DNA of 64,000 nucleotides from Affinundibacterium amnicola (GTDB lineage: Bacteria; Pseudomonadota; Gammaproteobacteria; Burkholderiales; Burkholderiaceae_D). Both the position numbers and the translations under genes were made by a program. The notes below the pieces were generated by a model, which was not told where the DNA came from, ran no database searches, and saw only the letters and a program-made list of their open reading frames with translations. Of this stretch, positions 9,703 to 18,675 are shown one piece after another. How positions within the stretch are numbered: the stretch's first letter is position 1; each line of letters starts with the position of its first letter. The stretch lies in contig NZ_JACOFU010000009.1 of NCBI RefSeq assembly GCF_014284275.1, positions 124,001-188,000 of the forward strand, given 5' to 3'.

Positions 9703-11400
9703 ATGAGTACAACAAGCACAGATAAATTTTGGCTGAAACACTATCCACCAAACGTACCAGCAGAAATCGACGTTACCCAATACAAATCCTTAGTTCACTT
9801 ACTGGAAGAGGCGTTTAAAACATTTGCTGATCGTAATGCTTATGTTTGTATGGACAAGTACTTGACCTATGCTCAAGTCGATGTGATGTCGAAAAAAGTC
9901 GGTGCTTGGTTACAAAGCCGAGGTTTGCAACGCGGTGCACGCGTAGCGGTGATGATGCCGAACGTGCTGCAATATCCTGTCGTGTTGGCGGCTATTTTAC
10001 GTGCTGGCTATGTGGTGGTGAATGTCAATCCTTTATACACCCACCGTGAACTTGAACACCAATTAAAAGATTCCGGTGCGGAAGCAATTTTCGTTTTAGA
10101 AAATTTCGCGACCACCTTAGAGCATTCGATTGCAAACACCGATGTTAAACACGTCGTGGTTTGTGCGATGGGTGATTTGCTGGGCGGTTTGAAAGGCACG
10201 ATCGTTAATTTGGTGGTGCGCCATGTAAAAAAATTGGTACCTGCGTTTTCTTTGCCAGGCTCTTTCCGCTTTAATGATATCGTCGCTCAAGGTGCTTCGA
10301 TGAAGTTTCAACCAGTTGAATCCAAACTGGATGATGTCGCCTTCTTGCAATATACCGGTGGTACGACGGGTGTTTCAAAAGGCGCAGTCTTGAGTCACCG
10401 CAATGTGGTGGCAAACGTATTGCAAAATCACGCTTGGCTCAAACCGAGTATGGATGCGCATAAAGAAACGCCACAGTTGGTGTTTGTCTGCGCCTTACCG
10501 CTGTATCACATCTTCGCTTTGACTGTATGTAATATGGTTGGTACGCGTATTGGTGGTTTGAATGTACTGATCCCAAATCCGCGTGATATTCCTGGTTTTG
10601 TGAAAGAGCTCAAGAAGTACAAGATCAATATTTTCCCTGCCGTGAATACTTTGTATAACGCACTGTTGAATAATCCCGAATTCGCGAATACTGATTTCTC
10701 TGGTTATTTATGCTGTACTGGTGGCGGTATGGCAGTACAAAAAGCCGTGGCGGAACGTTGGAAAGCGGTGACGGGTTGTGCAATTGCAGAAGGTTATGGC
10801 TTATCAGAAACTTCGCCAGTAGCAACGGCAAACTACGCTGATTCTAAAGAGTTTACAGGCAGTATCGGTCTGCCAATTTCTTCCACAGAAATTGCCATTT
10901 TGGATGACGATGGTAAGCCAGTACCGCTTGGCGAAAGTGGTGAAATTGCGATTCGTGGTCCACAAGTGATGATGGGTTATTGGAATCGTCCTGACGAAAC
11001 CGCGAATGCATTTACATCAGATGGATTCTTCAAATCGGGTGATATCGGCATCATGGACGAACGTGGATTTACCAGAATTGTTGACCGTAAGAAGGATATG
11101 ATTTTGGTGTCAGGCTTTAATGTTTATCCTACTGAAATCGAAGGCGTGATTGCTGGTCATCCAGGTGTATTGGAATGCGCATGTGTTGGCGTGCCAGATG
11201 AAACTTCAGGTGAAGCGGTCAAACTGTATGTAGTGAAGAAAGATCCGGCATTGACGAAAGAAGCTTTAATGGCTTTCTGCAAAGAAGAGTTCACTGGTTA
11301 TAAAAAGCCGAAGTACATCGAATTCCGTACTGAATTGCCGAAGACAAATGTCGGGAAAATTCTGCGTCGTGTTTTGCGGGATGAGAAAAATAGCGCTTAA
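9703..11400 (+). CDS. fadD: Long-chain fatty acid-CoA ligase FadD
   Basis: 565 aa, typical FadD length. The AMP-binding P-loop-like motif YTGGTTGVSKGAVLSHRN is at about residues 214-231; the adenylation motifs EGYGLSETSP and DRKKDMILVSGFNVYP are intact, and the C-terminal catalytic lysine region reads LPKTNVGKILRR. Family knowledge: activates fatty acids to acyl-CoA at the inner membrane for beta-oxidation or lipid synthesis. The ATG is preceded by GGAGACAAC. The gene ends in an intrinsic terminator and appears monocistronic. Confidence 0.95.
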   Translation: MSTTSTDKFWLKHYPPNVPAEIDVTQYKSLVHLLEEAFKTFADRNAYVCMDKYLTYAQVDVMSKKVGAWLQSRGLQRGARVAVMMPNVLQYPVVLAAILRAGYVVVNVNPLYTHRELEHQLKDSGAEAIFVLENFATTLEHSIANTDVKHVVVCAMGDLLGGLKGTIVNLVVRHVKKLVPAFSLPGSFRFNDIVAQGASMKFQPVESKLDDVAFLQYTGGTTGVSKGAVLSHRNVVANVLQNHAWLKPSMDAHKETPQLVFVCALPLYHIFALTVCNMVGTRIGGLNVLIPNPRDIPGFVKELKKYKINIFPAVNTLYNALLNNPEFANTDFSGYLCCTGGGMAVQKAVAERWKAVTGCAIAEGYGLSETSPVATANYADSKEFTGSIGLPISSTEIAILDDDGKPVPLGESGEIAIRGPQVMMGYWNRPDETANAFTSDGFFKSGDIGIMDERGFTRIVDRKKDMILVSGFNVYPTEIEGVIAGHPGVLECACVGVPDETSGEAVKLYVVKKDPALTKEALMAFCKEEFTGYKKPKYIEFRTELPKTNVGKILRRVLRDEKNSA

Positions 11401-11442
11401 GGTATAAGCTGCTTAAGGTGTAAGTTGCTTACTGAGAAAACG

Positions 11443-11475
11443 AAACGCCCGATCTGATGATCGGGCGTTTTTTTT
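11443..11475 (+). terminator. Intrinsic terminator of fadD
   Basis: Perfect 9-bp stem CGCCCGATC / GATCGGGCG with a TGAT loop (11446-11467), flanked by AAA on the left and a run of eight Ts on the right. It lies 43 bp after the fadD stop. Just before it, a partial tandem duplication (GCTTAAGGTATAAG / GCTTAAGGTGTAAG) spans the fadD stop. Confidence 0.92.
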
Positions 11476-11583
11476 GCCTAGTTCATACTCTTATGCTGAG
11501 CAAACCCATCCCCATCTTAACCCGCAGCTTGAAGTAGCAGAGATACAATGTCTATGCGGTTTACCGCTAATGTTGAGGCTTGC

Positions 11584-12375
11584 TTAGCGCCTATGAGGGG
11601 ATGCCGGAACACTAGGTAGCGCAGGGGATAGCTGTTGTCGATATTTTTGTTCTATCTTGGCAAAGGTTTTATCGTGCTTCATTTGTTCTAATGCCTGATT
11701 CCATTGATCAACGATGCGTTTGTCGGTATTTTTGGATGCCGCGATATAGAGTTCGCTCTTAAAAAGTTCAAAAATGAGTTTGACGTCATTTGCCTGATAG
11801 CCAGAAGTAAGGGCTAAACTTTCCACGCCAAGTTTGGAATCGGTGTACACAGGAATACGCCCCATCATCAACTTTTTAAAACTTGAAATGTTCGAACTTG
11901 CTCTATCAAGATTGGTAAAACCAAGGCGGGTTAAAGTTTGATCGCGGATATCATTTCTATAAACGCCGATTAGGTTCAGTTGCTTCGCTTCTTCGATATT
12001 GTTTATACGTAAAGTCGAGTCTGCTTTTGCGTACAACCCATAGATATTTGCCATGATAGGGCCTATCCATTGATAAGCCTCCTCGCGTTCAGGCGTGCGC
12101 GCCATACTGAACAGGAGCGTGTTGGGATTATTATTGATTTTATCTAGACCGCGCGCCCAAGGAACAACTTGAATTTTGTCCTTATTGCCAACACGTTTTT
12201 GGATTTCTTGAACGATCTCTGTTGTAAAGCCCGTGAGTTTTCCATCAGCTCCGTAAAACTGAAGCGGGCGATCTTCTTCGCAATACAGTGCCAGCGTTTG
12301 CGCCATACCAGAGCTGCTCAGTAGCAAAGTACCGAGCGCAATCAAGCGCAAATGAAATTGAAACAGTTTTAGCAT
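11584..12375 (-). CDS. Periplasmic substrate-binding protein, family 3 (amino-acid-type), orphan
   Basis: 263 aa with a Sec signal peptide (about residues 1-25, ending SSSGMAQ). The mature domain has the SBP_bac_3 pattern: LALYCEEDRPLQFYGADGKLTGFTTEIVQEI, then RTPEREEAYQWIGPI, and a C-terminal EQMKHDKTFAKIEQKYRQ helix. No permease or ATPase gene is adjacent, so it is either an orphan receptor or a periplasmic sensor-type protein. A second orphan of the same broad family is at 58290-59150. Ligand unknown. Confidence 0.85.
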   Translation of the reverse strand: MLKLFQFHLRLIALGTLLLSSSGMAQTLALYCEEDRPLQFYGADGKLTGFTTEIVQEIQKRVGNKDKIQVVPWARGLDKINNNPNTLLFSMARTPEREEAYQWIGPIMANIYGLYAKADSTLRINNIEEAKQLNLIGVYRNDIRDQTLTRLGFTNLDRASSNISSFKKLMMGRIPVYTDSKLGVESLALTSGYQANDVKLIFELFKSELYIAASKNTDKRIVDQWNQALEQMKHDKTFAKIEQKYRQQLSPALPSVPASPHRR

Positions 12376-12486
12376 CTTAATAGTGACCTAACTAAAGACC
12401 CAACTAAAGACCTAACTAGAGCTTATGCAAAACTGATCATGCCACTTGCACGCGATTCTGTCCACGATGGAAATTTGTGGCAGTTA

Positions 12487-12536
12487 GAAAAGGCCGTGAC
12501 AATACAGAACAAATTGAACCGTCTCGGCCTTTTTTC
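12487..12536 (-). terminator. Probable terminator of the 12568-13758 gene
   Basis: On the minus strand GAAAAAAGGCCG-AGAC and GTCACGGCCTTTTC form an interrupted stem (plus strand 12487-12500 with 12521-12536) around a loop of about 20 nt, with a T-rich 3' side. It lies 32 bp past the stop of the metallopeptidase-like gene. The A/T flanks on both sides would also allow function in the other direction. Confidence 0.6.
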
Positions 12537-12567
12537 ATTTTCTGGATAAATGATGAGCTTGCGTTCA

Positions 12568-13758
12568 CTATTTTTGTAGGACAGCTTGAATCATTGCCTC
12601 GCTATAGGGTGTAGCGCTGCGAGTACTTTCATCCATTAGCTTTTTCCATAACGCTAAAACATCGGTGTTGTAGCCTTTAAATCGTTTAAAGCCGCAAGCG
12701 TAAGCGGTACGAATCGGATCTTTGGTTTCATCACATTCTTTGATGAGTTTGTTTTCAAATTCAATAGCTTCCTCTTTTGACCATATACCAGTTTTTAACA
12801 AAGTCGCCGCAGTAATGGCATCGGCGCCACCTTCATTGATCCAAGATTCTGGGAAAGATGTCCAATTGCGATTCGGAATCGCTTGCCAGATATGTGCTAA
12901 CTCATGTGCGATCAAGTAGGTGAAACGATTGCGGCTTTCGGGTTTGTCGATGATCGTTTGATTGCCCGCTAGGCGATACGCAAGTTGACCCGGCAAGGCA
13001 CCACCACTCATGGAATAGCCATTTAAGTGCAAGTCCCGTATCGCAAAGAAAATCATCGCTGGCTCGCTCGGAATTCGCTCGAAAGATTGAGCGTAAGAGG
13101 CTGTGACACGTTCGGTTGTGTTGGCTAACACTTCACGCATCCACGCAGGTGTGAGTGGATCAAGTATCAAGATGCCATGTGATGCGACAATCGGATCTTG
13201 CGGTCCGAAGTAGGCAAATAGACCAAGGCCTTCTTGTGCCTTTTGTGGCAAGATGACTTTTTCACCTGGTAAACCACTTGCCGTAAATTGCACTTTGAGT
13301 GGACGATCAATTCCCGCTACGCTGACTTGCCCCATCAGGTGGCCTAAAAATAAGGCGACACCGCCATCAGAAAAATGGATCATCGGTACATACTGATTGT
13401 GCGAAAAAGGGTGATATGACTTGATGGCGATTTTTGCTTGTTGAAAGCGACCTTGTTCTTTGCGCAGAATTTCGTCATCGGAATTGCTGATGATTTTTAG
13501 GGCGGTGTCATTAGGCTTCCAAGCCTCTTGGCGATATTTGACAATGGGTGGTCCGAAGTGCAGCGCATCGATCTCTTCAGAGAATTGGTAGTGCAGTTCC
13601 CAATCATCTTTCGTTAGACGCTTGATGCTGATGGTGGCGTTCACTGCTGGTGCAGCTATTTGCGATTGTGTTGGATAGCTAGCTGCGCTATTTGCTGCAT
13701 TTGCACTGAAACTGATTGCGCTAATTAATAAGCCGAAGATGATGCCGAGTCGATTCAT
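12568..13758 (-). CDS. Exported protein with M1-like HExxH zinc metallopeptidase motif
   Basis: 396 aa. Residues 1-21 are a signal peptide (MNRLGIIFGLLISAISFSANA). The zinc motif HELAH occurs in RFTYLIAHELAHIWQ, followed about 20 residues on by WINEGGADAIT, whose glutamate fits the third ligand of gluzincins. The N-terminal half resembles the beta-rich domain of M1-type proteins. Probably periplasmic or outer-membrane associated. Substrate unknown and activity is inferred from the motif only. It is followed by a terminator and appears monocistronic. Confidence 0.7.
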   Translation of the reverse strand: MNRLGIIFGLLISAISFSANAANSAASYPTQSQIAAPAVNATISIKRLTKDDWELHYQFSEEIDALHFGPPIVKYRQEAWKPNDTALKIISNSDDEILRKEQGRFQQAKIAIKSYHPFSHNQYVPMIHFSDGGVALFLGHLMGQVSVAGIDRPLKVQFTASGLPGEKVILPQKAQEGLGLFAYFGPQDPIVASHGILILDPLTPAWMREVLANTTERVTASYAQSFERIPSEPAMIFFAIRDLHLNGYSMSGGALPGQLAYRLAGNQTIIDKPESRNRFTYLIAHELAHIWQAIPNRNWTSFPESWINEGGADAITAATLLKTGIWSKEEAIEFENKLIKECDETKDPIRTAYACGFKRFKGYNTDVLALWKKLMDESTRSATPYSEAMIQAVLQK

Positions 13759-14107
13759 AGAATAATTATCCGTGTTGATGGTGGAAGGCGACGGTTTCTC
13801 ATTTGACTTTATTCAGTCAATATTTGCGTCGATCATGAAGATAGCTTGAACCGCGCGATAGCGCTTTCTGTTTGCGATATGTTGACAATATCGAGGTGTG
13901 AATTGTCGATTGGGAGGATTTTTTGTGGCGAGTGGGGTGGTGCAGTTTTCCGCGAGAGATAGGTTAGGAGTGAGGTAGGGGAAACTAGAAATCGCGTTGA
14001 TGTTGGTGAATTAGAGCATGGCTAATACATGCACCATGCATGCACCTTGCTCTAATGTCATACTGAAGTGATTAAAACCGATCCACTTCGATTTGGCGTA
14101 AGGCCTA
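13759..14107. other. 349-bp intergenic region with an inverted repeat
   Basis: No gene is seen. TTAGAGCA (14011-14018) and TGCTCTAA (14048-14055) form an 8-bp inverted repeat around a CATGCA-rich loop, 53 bp past the stop of the thioesterase gene (which is read leftward). It could be a terminator for that gene, but lacks a T-run. The right-hand part presumably holds the promoter of the 13758 gene. Confidence 0.4.
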
Positions 14108-14515
14108 TTACAGCAAATCCAAAGGCGGAATAGGCCGTGGTTTGCGATGCTCGTCGGTCGCCACATAGGTTAAGGTTGCTTCCGTCACTTTCACAGTATC
14201 TGCTTGCAGACGATTACGTTCTGCATACACTTCGACTGATACCGTGATTGAGGTATTACCAACTTTCACGACTTCTGCATAAAAAGACAGTAAATCGCCG
14301 ACGAACACCGGTTGCTTAAATAAGAACGAATTCACAGCAATCGTCGCCACTCGACCATTTGCACGACGCGCCGCAGGAACCGCGCCAGCGATATCGACTT
14401 GCGCCATAATCCAGCCGCCGAACACGTCACCGTGGATATTCGCATCTGATGGCATGGGCATCACACGTATCGTCGGCATGCAATTAGGTAATGAGGTTTT
14501 TGGGCTATCTGACAT
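14108..14515 (-). CDS. yciA: Acyl-CoA thioesterase, YciA-type hotdog fold
   Basis: 135 aa. The hotdog signature MPSDANIHGDVFGGWIMAQVDIAGAVPA, with the catalytic aspartate in the NIHGDVFGGW loop region, and the VNSFLFKQPVFVGDLLSFYAEV strand match the YciA/acyl-CoA hydrolase family. Family knowledge: a cytosolic enzyme with broad acyl-CoA substrates. Single gene, divergent from the ABC exporter at 14716. Start is the ATG at 14515 in the context GAGAGAAAGCCATG on the minus strand. Confidence 0.85.
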   Translation of the reverse strand: MSDSPKTSLPNCMPTIRVMPMPSDANIHGDVFGGWIMAQVDIAGAVPAARRANGRVATIAVNSFLFKQPVFVGDLLSFYAEVVKVGNTSITVSVEVYAERNRLQADTVKVTEATLTYVATDEHRKPRPIPPLDLL

Positions 14516-14715
14516 GGCTTTCTCTCTTAGATCGATTGAACGCGATACAATCGCATGAATACAACTTTAGGTCTTGAAACTGTTATTGCACAGTGTCGCC
14601 ATTAAAAATGGCACTAAAGATGGCATTAAAAACAAGTTAAATTATTTATCTTATTAATAATGCTGTGCTGCAATAAAGTTCCATGATATAGCAAATCCTT
14701 TTTTGATGGTAAGCC

Positions 14716-16569
14716 ATGCGTCGCGACTCTCGTCCTTCTTCTCCTACTAGTCCTAATGCCGTTCGCGGTGATTGGTCCACTGTAAAAACTTTGTTGCCCT
14801 ATTTGTGGGCATATAAATGGCGCGTGCTATTGGCGCTGAGTTTTTTGGTGGGGGCTAAATTAGCCAATGTCGGTGTACCTCTCGTTTTAAAAGAACTCGT
14901 AGATTCGCTCACAGCCAAGCCCACCAGCCCAGTGACTTTGATGGTCTTGCCTGTGAGTGTGCTAGTTGCTTACGGTGTTTTACGTTTATCGACAACCTTG
15001 TTCACAGAATTGCGTGAATTTGTTTTCGCCAAAGTTACGCAACGTGCGGTGCGTACCATCGCCTTAAAAGTATTTCGGCACTTACACGCATTGTCTTTGC
15101 GCTTTCATCTCAATCGACAAACCGGTGGTATGACGCGCGACATCGAGCGTGGCACGCGGGCGATTTCTTCCTTGGTCTCATTTGCCTTATTTAGTATCGT
15201 GCCGACCTTGCTCGAAATTGGCTTGGTACTGACTTACTTATTTCTACAATACGATAAATGGTTCGCGATTATTACGATCGCTGCTTTGGTCATTTATATC
15301 GTCTTCACGATTGTCGTCACCGAATGGCGCACGAATTTTCGCCGCACCATGAACGATCTGGATTCCAAAGCCAGCACCAAGGCGATTGATTCGCTGCTGA
15401 ATTATGAAACCGTCAAATACTTCGGCAACGAAGAATACGAAGCGCGACGCTATGATCAAGGCTTGCAAAGTTACGAAAAAGCCGCGGTCAAATCGCAAAC
15501 TACCTTGTCGATGTTAAACGCTGGTCAATCATTGATTATCGCTACCGCTGTCACCTTAATTTTGTGGCGCGCAGCGCAAGGCGTGATTGATCAAACCATG
15601 ACACTAGGCGATTTGGTATTGGTGAACGCCTTCATGATTCAGTTGTATATTCCCTTGAACTTCTTGGGTGTGCTGTATCGCGAGATCAAACAAAGTTTAG
15701 CGGATATGGAAAAGCTCTTTAATCTGCTGGATCAGAACAAAGAGATCGCCGATAAACCAGCCGCACCCGTATTGGAATTAGCGGGCAACGCATCGCCTGA
15801 AGTCGAATTTAAACAAGTGAATTTTAGCTACGAAGAAAAGCGTCAGATTTTATTTGATCTCGATTTTACAATCGCAGCAGGAACCACAACCGCGGTGGTG
15901 GGACATAGCGGTTCGGGCAAATCGACGCTGTCGCGTTTGCTCTTTCGTTTCTATGATATTCAATCAGGCAGTATACATATTGGCGGCCAAAACATTATGG
16001 ATGTCACACAGCATTCATTGCGCCAAGCGATTGGTATCGTGCCGCAAGATACGGTGCTGTTCAATGACACCATTGGCTATAACATCGCCTACGGAAAACC
16101 CGGTGCAACGCAAGATGAAGTGATCGCCGTTGCTAAAGCCGCTTACATTCATGATTTCATCGAAAGCCTGCCAGATGGCTACGAAACTATGGTCGGTGAG
16201 CGCGGATTAAAATTATCAGGTGGCGAGAAACAACGCGTTGCAATCGCCCGCACTTTGCTCAAAAATCCGGTGGTGATGATTTTTGACGAAGCGACTTCGG
16301 CACTCGATTCGAAATCGGAACAAATGATACAAGCACAATTGAAGCAGATTGCAAAAAGCCGCACCAGTCTGGTCATCGCACATCGCCTATCAACGATCGT
16401 CGATGCGCAACAAATTTTGGTCATGGATAAGGGGCGCATCATCGAGCGAGGCACGCATCCAGAACTAATGGCCTTGGCGGGTGCCTATGCACAGATGTGG
16501 GAAAGACAGCAGCATAGTTACGATACGGCTAGCGGATCAAACGAGGTGCTTGAAGAAGTCGCATCGTGA
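14716..16569 (+). CDS. Atm1/HMT1-type ABC exporter, fused permease and ATPase
   Basis: 617 aa half-transporter. An N-terminal six-helix membrane domain covers about residues 30-330 (WRVLLALSFLVGAKLANVGVPLVLKELVD; QTGGMTRDIERGTRAISSLV is typical of the Atm1 branch). The ATPase has Walker A GHSGSGKST, Q-loop IVPQDTVLFNDT, signature LSGGEKQRVAIAR, Walker B VVMIFDEATSALD and switch histidine IAHRLST. Family knowledge: bacterial Atm1-like exporters move glutathione conjugates or metal-thiol compounds across the inner membrane. Next gene is a LysR regulator 102 bp downstream. Confidence 0.9.
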   Translation: MRRDSRPSSPTSPNAVRGDWSTVKTLLPYLWAYKWRVLLALSFLVGAKLANVGVPLVLKELVDSLTAKPTSPVTLMVLPVSVLVAYGVLRLSTTLFTELREFVFAKVTQRAVRTIALKVFRHLHALSLRFHLNRQTGGMTRDIERGTRAISSLVSFALFSIVPTLLEIGLVLTYLFLQYDKWFAIITIAALVIYIVFTIVVTEWRTNFRRTMNDLDSKASTKAIDSLLNYETVKYFGNEEYEARRYDQGLQSYEKAAVKSQTTLSMLNAGQSLIIATAVTLILWRAAQGVIDQTMTLGDLVLVNAFMIQLYIPLNFLGVLYREIKQSLADMEKLFNLLDQNKEIADKPAAPVLELAGNASPEVEFKQVNFSYEEKRQILFDLDFTIAAGTTTAVVGHSGSGKSTLSRLLFRFYDIQSGSIHIGGQNIMDVTQHSLRQAIGIVPQDTVLFNDTIGYNIAYGKPGATQDEVIAVAKAAYIHDFIESLPDGYETMVGERGLKLSGGEKQRVAIARTLLKNPVVMIFDEATSALDSKSEQMIQAQLKQIAKSRTSLVIAHRLSTIVDAQQILVMDKGRIIERGTHPELMALAGAYAQMWERQQHSYDTASGSNEVLEEVAS

Positions 16570-16671
16570 TGCTTGTTCCGTCTTGTTTTTAGTGTTGGTC
16601 GTTACATAGTTCGTGCAATAAGATCGGCACTTTGTTCATAAAAGGCATCATCATTTACAGCATATCGATTT

Positions 16672-17631
16672 ATGGAAACCAAATGGCTAGAAGATTTCGT
16701 CTCTTTGGCGGAAACCAATAGTTTTAGTCGCTCGGCAGAATTGCGGCATGTGACGCAACCTGCATTTTCGCGGCGCATACAATCACTAGAAGCCTGGCTG
16801 GGTGCGGATTTAATTGATCGCACTTCTTACCCAACGCGCTTAACCAATGCCGGCGAGATTTTCTTTGAACAAGCCATCGCTATGCTAGGGCAGATCAATA
16901 ATGCACGCGCCTTATTACGCGGCAAACGCACCTCCATACAAACCACAGTTGATTTCGCTGTTCCGCATACTTTATCCTTAACCTTTGTACCCAAATGGTT
17001 AAGCGAGCTGCACAGCAATTTTGGTGAAATCAATAGCCGCTTACTCGCCTTAAATGTGCACGATGCTGTGATGAGTTTAGTCGAAGGTGGTTGCGACCTC
17101 ATGCTGTGCTATCACCACCCGCAACAACCTTTGTTATTGGATCCTGCGCAATACGACATGATCAGCATGGGCACAGAAACCCTGCGTGCTTACGCGCGCT
17201 GTGATAAATCAGGACAACCCGATTTCACGCTACCTGGCACCATCGAAGAACCACTACCATTTCTGGCCTACGCAAATAATGCCTACCTCGGACGCATGGT
17301 CGATTTGATTTTGACGCAAACCAAGCAAGCACTTCATCTCGACAAATGTTACGAGACCGACATGGCAGAAGGATTAAAAATGATGGCGCTTGAAGGTCGC
17401 GGCATCGCCTTCTTACCAGAATCGGCCGTAACGCGCGAACTAAAACAAAAGCAACTAGCACGCGCTGATGGCGGTGCAGATGCATGGGAAGTCAGCATGG
17501 AAATCCGCCTCTACCGCGAACGTCCATCCGAACAAAAGCCAGGAAAACCTGTGGTCGCTAAATTATGGGATTACCTTAGCCAAAAAAGTGCAATGGCAGG
17601 TAAGTCAAAGACCGTACGCTCGCAACGTTAG
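16672..17631 (+). CDS. LysR family transcriptional regulator
   Basis: 319 aa. The N-terminal winged helix-turn-helix METKWLEDFVSLAETNSFSRSAELRHVTQPAFSRRIQSLEAWLGADLIDR (residues 1-50) is a clear LysR domain; the rest is a substrate-binding-like effector domain, with a lysine/arginine-rich tail. It has the same direction as the ABC exporter upstream and rnk downstream, not the divergent arrangement usual for LysR targets, so its regulon cannot be guessed. Confidence 0.92.
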   Translation: METKWLEDFVSLAETNSFSRSAELRHVTQPAFSRRIQSLEAWLGADLIDRTSYPTRLTNAGEIFFEQAIAMLGQINNARALLRGKRTSIQTTVDFAVPHTLSLTFVPKWLSELHSNFGEINSRLLALNVHDAVMSLVEGGCDLMLCYHHPQQPLLLDPAQYDMISMGTETLRAYARCDKSGQPDFTLPGTIEEPLPFLAYANNAYLGRMVDLILTQTKQALHLDKCYETDMAEGLKMMALEGRGIAFLPESAVTRELKQKQLARADGGADAWEVSMEIRLYRERPSEQKPGKPVVAKLWDYLSQKSAMAGKSKTVRSQR

Positions 17632-17695
17632 ATTGTTTGCGCAGTCGATGTTAGACTAAGCTAAATCACATTTAACTGTACTGAAGGAGAAAATC

Positions 17696-18142
17696 ATGAC
17701 ACCGCAAACGATCAGCAAACCAAAAATTATTCTTTCTACTTTAGATGTCGAACGCATCGAGCAATTATTAGAGGGGCTTCCGCACAATCGTCAACTAACT
17801 AATCAAATTAATAGCCAATTGCGAGATGAATTAGAAGCCGAATTGCGTCGCGCTGAAGTTGTCGACCCCATGGACATGCCAGCAACCGTGGTGACCATGA
17901 ACTCCACAGTCAAATTTAAAGTGGCGTCGTCACCTGAAGAATTCGAACTGACCTTGGTATACCCAAAAGACCTCGACTCCAGCGGAAAGAAAATCTCCAT
18001 CCTAGCCCCAATTGGCAGCGCCTTACTTGGCTTATCCCAAGGCGATCAGATTCAATGGCCAACACCAGACGGTGGTGTGCAGCAGGTATCGATACAGGAG
18101 ATTACCTATCAGCCTGAACGAAATGGTGAGTATCACCGCTAA
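17696..18142 (+). CDS. rnk: Nucleoside diphosphate kinase regulator Rnk (GreA/GreB family)
   Basis: 148 aa. A short N-terminal coil (about residues 1-55) is followed by a GreA/B C-terminal FKBP-like domain: VTMNSTVKFKVASSPEEFELTLVYPKD, SILAPIGSALLGLSQGDQIQWPTPDGG. The N-terminal coiled coil is too short for GreA, which fits Rnk. Family knowledge: Rnk binds RNA polymerase and affects nucleoside diphosphate kinase levels. The ATG is preceded by GAAGGAGA (about 8 nt). It is the last core gene before the tRNA-Phe island. Confidence 0.88.
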   Translation: MTPQTISKPKIILSTLDVERIEQLLEGLPHNRQLTNQINSQLRDELEAELRRAEVVDPMDMPATVVTMNSTVKFKVASSPEEFELTLVYPKDLDSSGKKISILAPIGSALLGLSQGDQIQWPTPDGGVQQVSIQEITYQPERNGEYHR

Positions 18143-18296
18143 TCATCTGTCGTGAGTAAAGGCGTGATTGACGATTGATTTCGTTTGATTTGGTATTTTT
18201 GTATTTTCGAAATAGTACGAAGTCAAATTCGTGCTATTTTTTTACCAGCCCACTTAAGAAAATAAAAGAGTGACTTAAAACTTAGCCCGAAAACAA

Positions 18297-18332
18297 AAAG
18301 CCGTTTAACAAATTTCTTTGTTAAACGGCTTT
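18297..18332. terminator. Perfect 16-bp hairpin, probable original tRNA-Phe terminator
   Basis: AAAGCCGTTTAACAAA (18297-18312) and its exact complement (18317-18332) flank the loop TTTC. Read leftward it is followed by TTTTTGTTTT, a good intrinsic terminator. It lies directly left of attL. Without the island it would sit just downstream of the leftward tRNA-Phe gene, so I infer that it was the tRNA terminator before the insertion. It may also terminate rnk rightward. Confidence 0.85.
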
Positions 18333-18334
18333 AA

Positions 18335-18354
18335 TTTCTTGGTGGCCCGGGGCG
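18335..18354. repeat. attL: left direct repeat of the tRNA-Phe island
   Basis: Exact 20-bp match to 24409-24428. It contains the last 15 nt of tRNA-Phe, including the encoded CCA, plus 5 bp of downstream sequence. The bases to its right (AACTGG) no longer match the tRNA, so the crossover lies at or left of this point. Confidence 0.92.
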
Positions 18355-18367
18355 AACTGGCTACCAA

Positions 18368-18443
18368 AACACCTAAGTCATTGATTTATATAGGTGTTAA
18401 TTACAAAATCGCTACCAACAGGTGTTCCACTTGTTTGGAACAC
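18368..18443. repeat. Clustered GTGTT/AACAC inverted repeats inside attL
   Basis: AACACCTA (18368-18375) pairs with TAGGTGTT (18391-18398), and GTGTTCCA (18422-18429) pairs with TGGAACAC (18436-18443). A GCTACCAA octamer also occurs twice (18360-18367 and 18411-18418). Repeated short motifs beside an attachment core are typical arm-type sites for an integrase or excisionase; that role is inferred. The rest of 18143-18675 holds no gene. Confidence 0.4.
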
Positions 18444-18675
18444 TTAAAATCATATTTTGACGCCAATTTCTTAAAAAATCCATTGCTTATTATTTGAGGT
18501 GGTCGCAAGGCTAATACCAGCATTGGTTTTAATAAATCATCGAAGACTGATTGTTATATATTGAACTTCGGAAAAGAGGGAACGTGACGCAGATTTTGTG
18601 TTCCAAATGCCGTAAGGCAATAAAATAAGTAAAGCTAGGGATTCCTTGGAGTTTTTGTAGAGCCACGATATTCTG

